A DNA stretch of 64,000 nucleotides from Exophiala sp. HKRS030 (Eukaryota > Ascomycota > Eurotiomycetes > Chaetothyriales > Herpotrichiellaceae): assembly GCA_023897205.1 (NCBI GenBank), contig JAHWDD010000006.1, forward strand, positions 2,294,001-2,358,000, given 5' to 3'. Below, piece after piece: positions 42,301-54,411 of the stretch. Both the position numbers and the translations under genes were made by a program. The notes beneath the pieces are model-generated. The model saw only the letters and a program-made list of their open reading frames with translations. It had not been told where the DNA came from and did no database searches. Each line of letters starts with the position of its first letter. Positions within the stretch are counted from its first letter, which is position 1.

Positions 42301-44919
42301 TATCTGGCTTTTGACAAAGGGACCTATCAATATTGGATGGCATATCATGATCTTCGTGAGGCAAAGGTCGCCGAAAAGTATCAACGAAAGGAATACGAAA
42401 AGCAACTCGCTGCTTCCAAACAGTCCGAAGACGGAAGTAAGGAGAAGGATGCTGCGATCAGAGACACTCTGTCAAAGCTGACGAAATTGGAACAAAAACT
42501 TGTCGCCAAAGGCGGCAAATCCTTCCACGAGTTGCACAAGGTTGAGGACTCGAAGAATAATCAGAGGCCAAATATTTATGCCTACCATTCCGAACCAAGC
42601 TTCAAAAATGTGCCATATGAAACAAAGATCTCATTCAGGGTTGCTGATCTTACACCGGAGAAAAATGCCAAATACATCAAGCTCTTTGAGGCGGCTTGGA
42701 CTGGTGATGCCGCTACTGTTCGGTCACTCTGCTTGGAAGGCTCGCAGCCTCTTGCAGTGGCGATCTCGGATTATCGCTCGTTCACTCCATTCTCCATTGC
42801 GGTGCTGCGGGGACATCTTGACCTGGCGACCCTGATCGTTGAAATAGCCACAGCTCAGTATCAGCCCGAGAAGAAATCTGAACACTATCACTACACCATC
42901 CAGGCTACCGAAGTCGACGACGATGACAGTGATTACAGCGAGAGTGTGAGTTCTCAAGACAGCCGTGAAGTCAAAGTCTTGGCGCAGCTGGTGAATGACA
43001 CCTTCACTATTGATGATGCAGTTGCTCTCGCAGAAAATGTCAAGTCGAGGATCTCCCCTGAGACCCTGGTGAAGTGGACGTGCAACGTTGATCGTGCTCT
43101 TGCTGAAGATATGGGCGAACGAAGAGTCAACGACGCCTTCGGCGCCTATCGCAGACCGACTCCCTGGCTAGGTGGGAACCTCTCAGCTCAATCCTGGTCC
43201 TGGTTTCATGGAGCCTTCGATGAGATCCAGAACAGACGCCGAGCCAGTCTTGTACGATATGCAATATTCACCAATGACATGGTTTTGTTGAAGTTTCTGA
43301 TCAAGACTGGCACGGCAATAGCTGCTAACAAGGATGATGAAGACACTTTGAAGGTGATGACTATTGATCAACTTGACTTTGAAATGGCTATCAGGCTGGG
43401 CAGGGTCGAGATGGTAAGTGAGATGATCCGTACTACTGGATACGGTTTGCCTTTGCAGAAGATGTTCCAGACCTCTGGGGTCAAACTCGACGAAAAGCCA
43501 CAATACTATCAAGGGTTGACCGTGCATGGTAAGAAGCGACAAGACTGGGCAGACGCAAGTCGAAAGGGCGTCCACCACAAGAAGGCCGAATTCGATCTTG
43601 GCATTCCACTCCTTGTTGCAGCGTTCCAAGGAAACCTTGAGTCTACAGAGTACTTCCTCTCCGACGCCCCCCTTCACCGCTACCTCGACTTCGCACATTC
43701 TTTCCGAGATGACAAGCACATTCGAGCATTGGCACAAGCCAGAGGTGGCCTTCCAGGATCATTGACAACTTGGCTTGGAACACACAGCGGCCTCGCACTA
43801 CACTTGGCTATTCTTTCGTCACCAAACAAGGATGGTACTCAGCCGACTTTTGATTATCTTCTCGAAAAGATGCCAGAATCCTTGGAGCTCCGGTCGGCGG
43901 ATGGAAGCACGCCACTTCACGTTGCGTTTCAGGCCCATCGGTACTACGCCGCGAAGAAATTGATCGCCGCCGGTGCGAATCAAGCCACGAGAGACGAAAA
44001 GGGGAGAAACATCTTGCACAGCCTCTTGGACACTTTTGATTTCGACAAGCCCGCCTTACTACGATCGGTCCTTGGTATGCTTGACCAGAGTCTCGTCGGA
44101 TCGTTACTGCTTGAGCGATGCACGGGAACCGATCCCGGCGGACTCACTCCTATTGCTTTGTATCTCAAGCGTATCAATTCCCCGACTGGATGGGAAGAGA
44201 GTGTGAGGATCATCCTTTCTTGTTCACTGGGCAAAGACCTGGAGAAGATGGACGGGGCCGGTGATTATCCTCTTCACAGCCTCGTGCGTCGTGGATCTCT
44301 CAAGCTCGTCCAGTTCCTGGTTGAGTATAGGCCTGGGCTTCTCCACTGGGAAAATGCAACGGGAATGACCCCTCTCGACGTTGCAATGGCAATGGACCTT
44401 GGTGCACAAATCGAACATCCACCAGAGCTGGTGAACTCAACCAGTTGGAGCGTTGAAACTGTGCCGGCGAAGGACTTTGCAGGCAAGCACGAGAGAGTGC
44501 AGAATGGTGAAGAGGAAGAAGAAGAAGTAGGAGAAGCAGCAGATGACGGCTCAGGCCGAAGCATCAATTGGCAGGTGTATCGACTTGTCGAATCTCTCGT
44601 GGCCAAATACCCCGCCAAGAGGAAGCTGGTCGGTCTCCATGACGCGAACGAAGTTGCAAAACGGCTTGCGGTTCAGCAGCAGAAAAAGAATGCCGAGATG
44701 CGACGCCGTGAGAAACTCGGCATGAATGCTGGAAGTGGTCGCGGTTACTATCATCAGTATCGATACCAGAACCAAGACAGTACAGCGGGAACACAAGACG
44801 AAATCAGCCAGAACTTTGCCAAGGCGATGACGTTTATTCCCTGGGATGAAATGGTTTGGAGGATGAACGAGGCTGGCGAAAAGGACATTGAGCATGAGTA
44901 CACAAGAAATATGGAATAG
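39385..44919 (+). CDS. Giant ankyrin-repeat protein with nucleotidyltransferase-like N-terminal domain
   Basis: Exons 39385-39840 and 39889-44919 give 1828 residues. The first ~350 residues are not ankyrin: VVVAGSAVVTSLL (Gly-Ser at 134-135) is followed by SDVDIFLYG (Asp168, Asp170), then IRTKNAITIVSEYPTRHVQIVLRLY and GFDVDCSCVAYDG. That Gly-Ser plus Asp-x-Asp layout resembles the polymerase-beta-like nucleotidyltransferase fold. Ankyrin repeats start near residue 530 (TGRTPLHLA, NGMTALHIAAHRGDTRMVKDIL) and recur, diverged, to near residue 1520 (DGSTPLHVAFQAHRYYAAKKLIAAGANQ, AGDYPLHSLVRRGSLKLVQFL). A Glu/Asp tract (about 620-650) and coiled-coil segments split the arrays. No signal peptide or membrane segment. 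Function unknown; a scaffold with possible enzymatic head. Confidence 0.82.
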
Positions 44920-45049
44920 TGAATGGGTGGACTGATCACAATGCGATGAGTTCATTCTGTTGTACGAGTATGGAATGCCGAATGGTAAGCATTGCATCAT
45001 TTCGATTCTTTCCAAATTTCTCCCACCCGTGTGCCTGGTAAGGTACTAT

Positions 45050-46341
45050 TTAATAATTGAAAGTTTGTCCGACCAATTTCTCACTCAAAGCCCACAATCT
45101 CTCGGCGCCGTCTTTGTCGAGAGCATAAGGTTCGGCATGATCGTCTGCAATTTGACAATCATCGAGGTACGATCCGTTATAGTCTGCTTACACACGCGTG
45201 AAAGGTTTTTTCATTAGCTTCAGCCTCGGGTAGTTTCGAGGATAACATGGGGCGTGAATCTTCACACGACGCACCTTCAATTGACGGATCAAAGGCGGCC
45301 ACAATCTGGGTCGAAGGTCCCGAAGCGAGCGTCTTCCATTTGAGAATCGGGTCTTGTATCATGTTGCCATTTTCGTCGAGCCATCCTATGATAAACCAAG
45401 GATGAATGTCAGCGTCGGCGTCAAGGGGACTTGCCCATGTATCACACAGACAGCATCAAAAGGGGGAAGGGCCAGGGGATGATAATGTTTATGAAAAGAC
45501 AACGAAGAAGGAAAAGAAAAACAATCATACCGAATCTCTTCATCTCATCGACGGTGATATTTTGGATGATATTCGTCAAGATCCGGCCCGGGTAGAGGCT
45601 GTAAGACCTCAAGCCCTTCGGGCCCAGTTTCTCGGCCAGTGAGACCGAGAAGAGCATGTTGGCGGTTTTGGATTGACCGTAAGCCTTCCACTTGTCGTAG
45701 ACGATTCCGTTCTGAAAGTTGTGGTCGTCGAACCTGACGGGTCCACGCTTGTGTCCCGAGGAACTCACGTTGATCACCCTGCCACCGCCGCCGGGTCCTG
45801 GAAAGAGCAGTTTCGGCATGATCAGGTTGGTGAACAAGAAATGACCAATGTGGTTCGTGGCGAATTGAGTTTCGATCCCTTCTGGGGACGTGGAGAACGG
45901 GTTCGAGGCCATGACCCCGGCATTGTTGATCAAAACGTCAATCTTTTCTCGAGTCTCGTTGATTTCTCGTGCCGCCTTTCTGACGCTTCGTTGTGACCCC
46001 AAATCGATCTCGAGGATCCTGACATTGACCTCGGGCGTCTCGTCGGTGATGAGAGACTGTGTCCGCCGTATCCTGGATACGTCACGACCGGCGAGGATCA
46101 CCAGGGCAGGGTGTTCTCGACAGATGGCTCGGGCAGTCTCGGCACCCAAACCTCCAGGTGATGTACCCGTGATGATAACTGGGGGGGAAACGAAAGATTC
46201 GAACGTCAGCTGTTTGCCCACTTCCTTGGAGGGTCAGCTTCGAGGTCGGACAACCTAATACTTGCCTGTCTTGCCTCGTATATGATCCGAGAGAGCCCTA
46301 CATACCTCATCGGCCGTAGGGGTCTTGTTGAATTTGTTCAT
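45050..46341 (-). CDS. Short-chain dehydrogenase/reductase (retinol dehydrogenase-like)
   Basis: NAD(P)-dependent oxidoreductase for an alcohol/ketone pair. Four exons: 46341-46266, 46178-45531, 45385-45275 and 45183-45050; 322 residues. Rossmann motif TGTSPGGLG (29-37), NNAG (110-113), catalytic Ser around 164-166, Tyr192 and Lys196 (YGQSK) are all present. The C-terminal GSYLDDCQIADDHAEPYALDKDGAERLWALSEKLVG matches the fungal family end and fixes the last intron. Intron 1 has a GC donor (ACAG|GCAAGT), the exact GC-AG consensus; splicing restores GKTVIITGTSPGG. Heads a run of four minus-strand genes ending at the esterase, then the BVMO; likely supplies or removes the ketone used by the BVMO. 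Confidence 0.9.
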
Positions 46342-47120
46342 GTTTTATGAGACGACGAAGTATTTATTCTGTGCTTTTGGAACGTAGGTAAACGAGTCGA
46401 TAAAGTTCATCAAAAGTCTATCAACAAACTGTCTGGTTGGGTAGAACCGACCGCGTTACATCTCGTCCCTTGATGGCATCGTCCAACTTTTTGTACCCCG
46501 TATTGTAGAGCAAAAGAACAACTGCGGCCGCATTGACCGATACTAAGTCCGAGCCATGGCCAATCGTTGTGAGATAGGTTCTGGGTTGTGAATGGACGAA
46601 CTGTCCACATTCAACAACGGTTGCATCTGTGGACAATATCGTTATGGCCGTAGCTTTTATCCCCATCCATCGATCCATCAACAACCACGTTCCCACATGG
46701 TGGTTGACGGGAGTCGGCCAATGACGTGGATCCAAAAGCCCCGGTGGAGTAGGTACTAACTGTAAAGAGTAGGTGCAAGGGTGGTGGTATTGTAGCAGAC
46801 CACTTTAAAGACCCTCATGGTTGGTCGTTAAGCTTCGACATGGATATATTTTACGGTAAGCTAGTCCTAGGTATGCTTTTTCATTAGAGCGAAGACACAA
46901 CACCTCATCTGTTGTTCAAGGCAATTCGTTCACGTACCGATGGATACTTTGCCGTTTACGGTACTCGAGGATCACGGGGTTTCTGGCTGAAGTCACGGGG
47001 TTGTGAGTGTGATATCAACCCATCGAGACCCTGCTCCTACACCTAAGAAGAAACAAAACTTCCAACAAGGATAATCACACGTTCAAGTCATTTTTGCCCC
47101 GGCTTCCGCCCAAACCAGTC
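46342..47120. other. Intergenic, SDR promoter region
   Basis: 779 bp between the start of the SDR gene and the stop of the Zn2Cys6 gene. Should hold the SDR promoter. No gene recognised. Confidence 0.45.
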
Positions 47121-49683
47121 TTAGGCTTTGCTAAACCAGGCCAGATTTGGTAGACAATCACCGCCAGGATTCATGCCCACCACCGATGGCAATTGAGGAT
47201 CTTTGTGAAAGTCGTCCATCAACAAACCATCATCTCCACTGCTCGCAATAGGCCAAAGATAGTTGCCGATCGACGAAGGAGGTGACTCCCGACATTGTTG
47301 TCCTTGTAGCAAGTGTTGTTGTTGTCGTTGTTGTCCCACCAATAATCTCTGTGGGCTTGATGTTGAATCCGATCCCGGACTTTTCACCTTGAAGATCTCC
47401 TCCATGGTCGTGTTTTCCACGATGCTCGTCAGAGCTTTTCGGATACGGCACGCCATGTGGTAATGTCGTTGGACGCTGCCCAAGGTCCTCGCGAACAAGC
47501 GTAGCCATTGCTCGTCTTCTTCCAGAGCCAGTGGATCGCGGAGGGCGTTTCGGATCAGGCTCAAGGCCGCGACAAATACATTGTCCAGGATTGTGGGTAC
47601 CACCAATTCGACCCCGTGGATCTGAGTGAGGAGTTGAACGAGTCGGGCGATCCGTACTGCCTTTTGACGGATAAGACCCAAGACCTCTGGCAACGTCAGT
47701 CCCGGTAGTAGGAAGGCGGTGGCATCATCATTGTCTCCAGCCTGTGTCGTCGTCGTTTGACCGTTGTTTCGTCGACCTGGAGGACGGAGCAACATGATTT
47801 GAGTCGCCAGATACTGTGTGTGGAGGGTGTAGGCTGAAGGTTCCAGAGTGACGGTTTCTCCCTCCCTCAAGGCCAGATCTGTAGGCAAGTTGTCGTATTC
47901 GGATTCCAATCCCAGGTATATTCTGTACAATTGGTCCATGGTGTTCGGGTCAAGGGGCTGAGGCCCATTGATGATGTCTTGGGCCCGAGCCATCTGGGAA
48001 CAAAGGCTGGTCCATTCATACAGGTGTGACTGATCGCCATCGTCGACGGTGTTGGTGGAAGTTACCACGGTGACGCTGAGGAGTGGGACACCTCTAGGGC
48101 GGCCTATGAACCACCCCCAAATGGTGTCATAGAGGAATGTCCCCAGGAAGAGGCGTTTCTGATACCTCCACTCCTCTACCGAGATGGCTCCATTCTCCAC
48201 CAGAGTCGAACGGTCTTCGTGAAGTCCCAAGTCCAGGAGCAATCGAACCGCCATTCCTGTGTTTGTTTGGGCCCATAATCAGCCTTTGCAAGCGATAGCA
48301 ACAATAGTCATGGACACAAGGGACGGAGTAGGCCTTACCCATGAACATCCAACCGATCCTGTTTTGTCCCGTTCCAGCCTCATAGTTACTCACCAGTAGA
48401 CACCCTTGCAAGGCTGCAACTGTCGGATTCTCAATCTCGATTTGGAGGTTCATCTTTGCCCGTCGGAGATATTCCCTCCCGACTTTTCTGATGGCACTCG
48501 AAGTGCTGTTGCGAGAACCGCAAGCCAGCATGGCATCCTCCAACCCCTGGGAGTAATATTGCGACGCGTGGCCGGCGGCTTTGTGGGCGATGAAAAAACA
48601 TCTGTCGACGATACTACTCCAAAGTTCGTTGGATTTCCAGTATGATTCGAGCACGGCCTTCCTGGCGCTCGGAGAGTCGGCATCAATCTTCAACAACAGG
48701 GGCGGTGGTGGTGACGGGTCGATCTCCAGATCGTCCAGATCCGGACCATGGCATGGATACTGAAGATAACATTGGGAGGTCGGGCCGTAGAAGCCCAATT
48801 GTGCCCGATCGGACTCTGCGTGGAACAGGGGCCGCGGCGGCGGCACGTCAGGCGGCGGCGCACTCGTGGAAGACGATCTGTGTTGCTGCTCATGAGATAC
48901 AACGGGTGGGAGACCAAGAGTGTTCCATATTGAGGAAAGAGGCTCTCCTTCATCGTCGTTCAGGTTCGTTGCCTCGAAGGTTGTGCTGGCCAGGCCGTCT
49001 CCGCCGACGTCGCCACTGAACATCTCATGATCAGGTTGAGTGTCAGTCACCCGTTGGATTTCCGATGGTGAATAGAGCTCTGGTGGGAATGATGGTTGTT
49101 GTTCATGGTGGTTGAGGGACGAAAGTACGTTGTCCATGCCGTGGCCATTGGTTTCGCCGTATGAGGTTGTTCCATCATCCTCAGAAGTCCGAGTTCGCGA
49201 TGTTATGTCGTGGCCGCTCTCAGCATCGGTGTTTTGTTTCAATAGTGATTCCAGAATGTCGAGACGTGACTTTATGACGGTTATATCCTCGCGAGGCTCA
49301 CGACTTCGTGAGAGATGTGAGCTTGGGAGTCACGGGCTGCTTTTCTTCTGGAGGAGAGGGAGAGAGAGGGAAAAACCTACCACCGCCGGCCGTCCTTTCG
49401 GTTCAGCACACATCTGGTGTTTGATGAGCGACAAGCAGAACAAATGTTTCCTTCGGCCGTTTGAAAATCGCACTATATATCCATATGAGAGTAATGATCA
49501 GCCAATTTTGCGATCGATGAAGCACATCCCGCAAAAGTAAGAAGACAAAACAAAATTCACCTTCACCTTGCGTAGTCGACAAGTGAGACACGCCAAAGTT
49601 GCCCGTGGTCGACCTCTTGCCGGACCACCACTTCTTCGTCTGGATGAGTCGGGGCTTGAATCAGTGCTTGGGCGAGCACACAT
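47121..49683 (-). CDS. Zn2Cys6 transcription factor of the BVMO cluster
   Basis: Nuclear regulator, 777 residues in four exons: 49683-49561, 49472-49381, 49321-48339 and 48256-47121. The zinc cluster is split by intron 1: C32-X2-C35-X6-C42-X9-C52-X2-C55-X6-C62, preceded by an AT-hook-like GRPRA. A short coiled coil (ITVIKSRLDILESLL) follows. The second intron uses a weak AAG acceptor (CCCAAG) because the stronger upstream CAG would hit a stop; this junction is the least certain. The middle homology region (about 200-560) contains NELWSSIVDRCFFIAHKAAGH and EWRYQKRLFLGTFLYDTIWGWFIGRPRGVPLL, typical of fungal regulators. A Gln-rich segment lies near the C-terminus. Placement suggests control of the flanking SDR, MFS, esterase and BVMO genes. 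Confidence 0.85.
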
Positions 49684-50323
49684 GGTTGCGTTACTTGAGG
49701 GAAGATAAGATAATTATGGCGTTGTTTATCAAGTTTGAACTGTGAGAAAGGATACGCTATCTGTAGTCCCTTCGATCTCGTATTACTAGCCGTTGTCTCT
49801 CTCCCAAAGGAAAACCAGATGTCTGGGGCCATTATGATGGGGAGTAGAACTGGCTGCCCTTCCCTGGGGGGGTTGGACGCCCTCGCTTGTTTTCACGCGG
49901 GGTTCCGGGGGAGGGGAGGCGAGGGGGGGTGGTCCTTGGACTCCTTGGGTGGCTTGCCTGGTTTACAGTACAGTCCTTGGCTCTAGGCTCACTGTAGGTC
50001 TATTTTTTTGATCTAGCATATTCTGCTACTGTTTCCAGACCTCGTGATCTCTTGGGCTCAAACTTTGCTCACAACCACGAGACAGTTTGGCTCGTGTTTT
50101 TCTATCTCGTTCCCCAATGGGTTCAGAGTTGAGATCAAGAAGCGGGTCCCCTGTCCAAACTAACAAGATGTACTCGGTACGGACTACTTTCAGAGAGCTT
50201 TTGGCCGCAATGGAAACCAGATGCATTCAAAATGGCAGGTCTCATGTATGTGAGATACAAATCAACAGATATATCGACTTCACCAGAAATCGTACATAAG
50301 GCTCAGGGTTTTGGTGAGTCAAC
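49684..50323. promoter_or_regulatory. Upstream region of the Zn2Cys6 gene
   Basis: 640 bp holding the regulator's promoter and the 3' UTR of the MFS gene. Contains a G-rich block at 49866-49933 with a G-quadruplex pattern. No gene seen. Confidence 0.5.
49899..49929 (+). other. Potential G-quadruplex
   Basis: Four G tracts of 4, 5, 4 and 7 bases with loops TTCC, A and AGGCGA fit the G3+N1-7 rule. It lies 216-246 bp upstream of the regulator's start, on the strand opposite its coding strand. Confidence 0.55.
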
Positions 50324-52495
50324 CTAGATCACGGTAGTCACGTCAATCTTCACCTCCTCGACTTTGTCTTCCTTCACCTCGGCCATCAATTTCTCCTCGA
50401 CAATGCCATGGCCATCACTGGTGAGGTGAACCACGACTTTGTCGCCAAATAGTGCCCCCAACTCTTCGACCGGTTTGCCCTTTGTTTCCATGACGAAGAA
50501 ATACACGATGACGGTGGAGATGATACAGAGTGCCATGTAGATGAAGTACAAGCGGTATCCACTGTTGCTGTTGTCAGCCTCTCTGTTCAATCAGGAGGAA
50601 ATAACTGATACTACACACATGTTGCGCAGTGCGGTTGGAGCAGGTGTGGTATACGTGATGGCACCCAGAAAGTAGCTGAAAAACGCCAGAGCGATCCCCT
50701 TGGCTCGTATAGTGGTGGGAAATATCTCGGCAGCCCTGATGTGGCTTTCAGCAATGACGTTCGAATTCTCAGAAAAGGAGAAGGGGACAGTACCAGACAA
50801 AAGAGGGCGCATCGACACCCTGGTAAAAGACAATGTATACGAAAATGAACAGGATGCAGGCGGCATTCCCACCACTGCTAGTAGTGCCCAGGTATTTCCA
50901 CTGTAGTACGGCCTCGGCGAGAAGACACAAGGCCATTCCCGGGAAACCGATCACTAGCATATCTAACGTTATTTTGACTCACTTGAAACGCCGTCATGAG
51001 AACCGGGGAGTGTACTTATGTACTTACAGAACATGGTGCGGCGACCGACTCGATCAAGAACAGAAATCACTACAAGGACCATCAAGGTCCCGGTGGTGGT
51101 ATATACCCCTGTACCAGATCAACACCAGCCAGTGTGAGAAGGGTATGCTTCTGGCAGGACGCTCATTCTTACCGTACAAGACCAAGGGCATTACTCCGGT
51201 TTCTCCCATGGATCCCACGATGATAGGCAGATAGTTCGCAATGCCAAAAACCTTTGAAACCTCAGTGAGACGTCATTCTTTGAAATATTTCCGGAAAGGT
51301 TCTTACCCCCGTCGACTGCGAGGCAAATCTGAAGCACATAGAGATCAGTCCTCATTGCATCAACTTAGCAAACGGTTTAGGAAGGATTACAAGATGAACA
51401 TTGCGAGGAAGGCTCTGCGTCTCCACGTGGGCCTTTTGAAAATCTGTAGCATTGATGTGCTAGATTCCTTGTCGTATTCTACCTGGCGGACGATCTGGGT
51501 GTACTCTGCTCGAGCGGCTGAAGCATCTCCCACATCTTCAGGGTCGTAATGGATCTTGGAGATGACTTTCCAGGCTTCATCGTGTTTCCCAACCCAGGCC
51601 AAGTATCTTGGGCTCTCTGCAGACAACACAGGTCAGTCTTTGTCGGGGAAAAAGAAAACCGGGGGAGAGGGGATGAACAAAGGATTTGTGTCCTGACCAG
51701 GCAAGAATGGTATAGTCGCCACCATGATCAATGGTGGGAGGCAAGCAATGGCGAGCGGAAACCTCCATTGGAAGGTCTCATTCGTGGCAAAGTAGGTACC
51801 GACCGCGATCCACCCACAGCTACAAGCAATAATGGTGTCAGTCCCCTTTTCTTGTCCTAGCCGTCCCCAGGTGCTATAGGAGTATATGGCATACATGACA
51901 TAGCCGGTGGCAAAACTCAACGTGGTGAGGCCCGAGAGGAAGCCCCGATGCCTGGCTGAGGCGAGTTCGGTGAGGAAGAGAGGGATCAGAGGGATGTCCA
52001 TGCCCAGTCCAAAGCCGTGGATCAAACGACAGGTCACGAGCATCGGAACGTTGACCGAGCCAGCACCAAGGGCTGCCCCGATGCAAGCCGCGATTGCTGC
52101 AATCATGAGGGCTCTTTTCCTACCCACCCAATCGGCCAGGTATGCTTGCACAATCGAGCCAAACGCACATCCTGCATAAAACAGGGCATTGACAGCTCCC
52201 AGGATACTATGCAGGTGGCCTTTATTAGTCGAGCAACCCCAAACTAGCCAGGAGCGAGATGGACATTACCTCGAAGTGTACTCGTCCGTCGCTATCGCTC
52301 TCTTCGTTAATGGCTTCATCTCTACAGAAATGGGTACGGGTAAATGGGGGTCCACTTACGATCGAGTTTGAAATACTTGTAAAAGGAAGGCTGTCCGATA
52401 CTGGTTGTGAACCCGGCAAACCCAAAGCCATACGTCAGACCTCCAGAGAAGATCACGCAGTGGATGAATAGATTGAAGAGTCTGATCTGTGCCAT
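50324..52495 (-). CDS. MFS sugar-porter-family transporter of the BVMO cluster
   Basis: Twelve-helix importer, 517 residues. Eleven exons: 52495-52360, 52321-52270, 52206-51895, 51819-51698, 51616-51391, 51328-51307, 51251-51173, 51108-51028, 50962-50794, 50735-50619 and 50561-50324. Family signatures: ADWVGRKRAL, HGFGLGMDIPLIPLFLTELASARHRG, LPESPRYLAW, QSTGVFGIANYLP, LDRVGRR, AEIFPTTIRAKG and METKGKPVEELGALFGD. One intron (51894-51820) is stop-free and in frame; it is supported by a CTGAC branch site and by restoring the family sequence. Donors GTCAGG and GTGTGT are unusual; the last acceptor was chosen to give ALRNIGYRLYFIY. Such porters also carry quinate, myo-inositol and aromatic acids; the cluster context favours a catabolic substrate. 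Confidence 0.85.
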
Positions 52496-53231
52496 TTTCG
52501 TCGTCAATACGGACAAAGGCTAACAACTTGAGGGTGTTTGGACTCTTGCAGGGTGCGGAACACTGACTATTTACGTCTCGACATGTTGCTGTGCAGCCAT
52601 CATCGAGGACAGTTCCTCAGCCACAGTCTCCTTCACAGACCTCTAAACCCGAAAATTGAGAATCGCAGAGCAAGCAAGCCTTGTTGGGCTGATCATTTTG
52701 ATCGGTGGTCTTTCTGGGGACAAGCCCATATCCATGTTGATCTTTGATCGGAGGATTCGGAAATCAGTTGCCGAATAATGTCAAACAGGGTACTCTGTAC
52801 AACTGCTTTGTTTCTCTCGCCCGTACATGCGACACTCGACATCCGAAAATTCAGCAGCTACCCGTTCGTGACGTTGTGGTTCACGACGAGTAACGAGCCC
52901 GACTGTTCTGATCAGGCTGTCGGAGGAGACGCCTATCCGTCAGATTGAAACTCCTCAATCGGATTCGAGGAAGACTGGGGCAATCTCGCTGACATTAACT
53001 CAAAACATGCAAACAAGTGAACACTAGGAAGAAAGTTGGACGGCTCTATAAACGAGGCACTTGTTTGGGTGAGGCCAAAGCCATCTTGATACTTTGCAAA
53101 ATCCCATCCCGACAGGCTGAGCAACAATAATGGCATAACAATTCCACCAGCAGCAGGATCACGGGACTGTCAAGGAGATTTACTGTATCTTGACCCGGAC
53201 GTTCTCAACCGTGATCATCAAAATGGGCTTT
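52496..53231. other. Intergenic, MFS promoter region
   Basis: 736 bp between the MFS start and the esterase stop. It should hold the MFS promoter and the esterase 3' UTR. No gene recognised. Confidence 0.45.
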
Positions 53232-54411
53232 TCAAAGGACCTCCAACAGCCATTCCCATATCTTGACGGACATGGGCCCAGGCTCCAAGCCGGTCTGCGC
53301 ATCCAGAATACAGTCTATGTGCACTTGCATGGGGCACTCGACGTTGTTAATCGAGTTGCCCGCCATCTGAAGCCGCTGTCCAAATGTCGCAATATGATCC
53401 CTGAACATTTCCAAAGCGCCCCAGACGTTTAGAATCTTTCTGACTGGCACATTGTTCCACCATGATGTACTTGCAAGAAATGGTTCCGACCAGTTATTTC
53501 TTTCGCCGCCCTTCCCGACGAATTCTGTAGCGAGTTGGGACATTGTCGAGACGGGGAAGATGTCTCGCAGCTCATTGTCTCGGAAGGACTGTGTCTCTGT
53601 ACCGAAACTGACCCACGGTGAGATGAGAAGAAGTCCTCCGAGGGGGGCCTCGAGACTCAACGAGGGGATCCCAACGAATGGATGAAGGATATGAGAAATC
53701 AGAGCGATCGACAAGTTGCCACCTGCTGAGTCTCCACCTACGACGATCTGTGAGTGTTGTCAGCTTCTGTCTGTGTCTCTCTCTTTCAGAGGGCTCAGCG
53801 CGGTTTCCGCGATTATCGAGTACCTCTGATGGTTTGTAGTCACTCGATAAGAGGAGACGTAAAGCTTCCGTAGCTTGCAGAAGTTGGCCAGGGAATTTGG
53901 TCTCGGTGGTGAGGCATGCAATTTTTCGTCAGCAATCGATGACTTTCCAAAAGCAGAAAAAATAATCAGATGATGAGGCCCTTTACTATATTCTAGAAAA
54001 GCTACAGCAACATTCTTTCTTCCCTTCGCTGAAGCACAGCGGGCCAGACACTGCCCAAGAAAGAGAATATGGCCGTCAAAGGCCGGTAATCCGTAACCGC
54101 CGCCTGGAGATATGAAAATGAGTTCTCTTTCTGTTGCCATCAAGTCGTCAAACAACTGGGAAACGAACAAGACAAACACACTAACCGTGGAAGTACAATA
54201 TCACCTTTTCTGATCCACGATCTCCGAGCCAGTGCAGTTTGGCACCTCTGCTATCAGGCACGGCCTCGACCTGGTGCTCAAGACCCAGGTCTTTGGCTCG
54301 CGCTTCCACCACCACTGATGTTTTCTGGGCTCTTTTCTTTGCATGCTCGGCTGAAAAAAAGGCTTCACGGAATGCTATATTCCGCTGATCATGAGAAATA
54401 GAGCGTGACAT
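53232..54411 (-). CDS. HSL-type alpha/beta hydrolase (esterase), exon 3 acceptor is AT
   Basis: Expected to hydrolyse an ester or lactone. Best model: exons 54411-54186, 54103-53987, 53915-53824 and 53747-53232, 316 residues. Oxyanion motif HGGGY (75-79), nucleophile GDSAGG (Ser152), Asp262 (ALEMFRDHI) and His288 (QVHIDCILDAQTG) form a complete triad. The second intron (53986-53916) has a good GTAAAG donor and CTGAC branch site but ends in AT, not AG, just before the codons for SLTTETKFPGQLLQATEALRLL. Every nearby AG acceptor shifts frame into a stop. Either a rare GT-AT intron, an assembly error, or a disabling mutation in an otherwise intact gene. Divergent from the BVMO. Confidence 0.75.

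Noticed and set aside
45177..45274. SDR C-terminus ending shortly after GASCEDSRPM
   Set aside because: This is intron read-through; splicing at GTGCGT to the acceptor before 45183 gives the conserved family C-terminus.
51820..51894. Reading the in-frame segment MYAIYSYSTWGRLGQEKGTD as part of the MFS protein
   Set aside because: It has GT-AG ends and a CTGAC branch site, and interrupts the conserved helix 4-5 sequence; treated as an intron.
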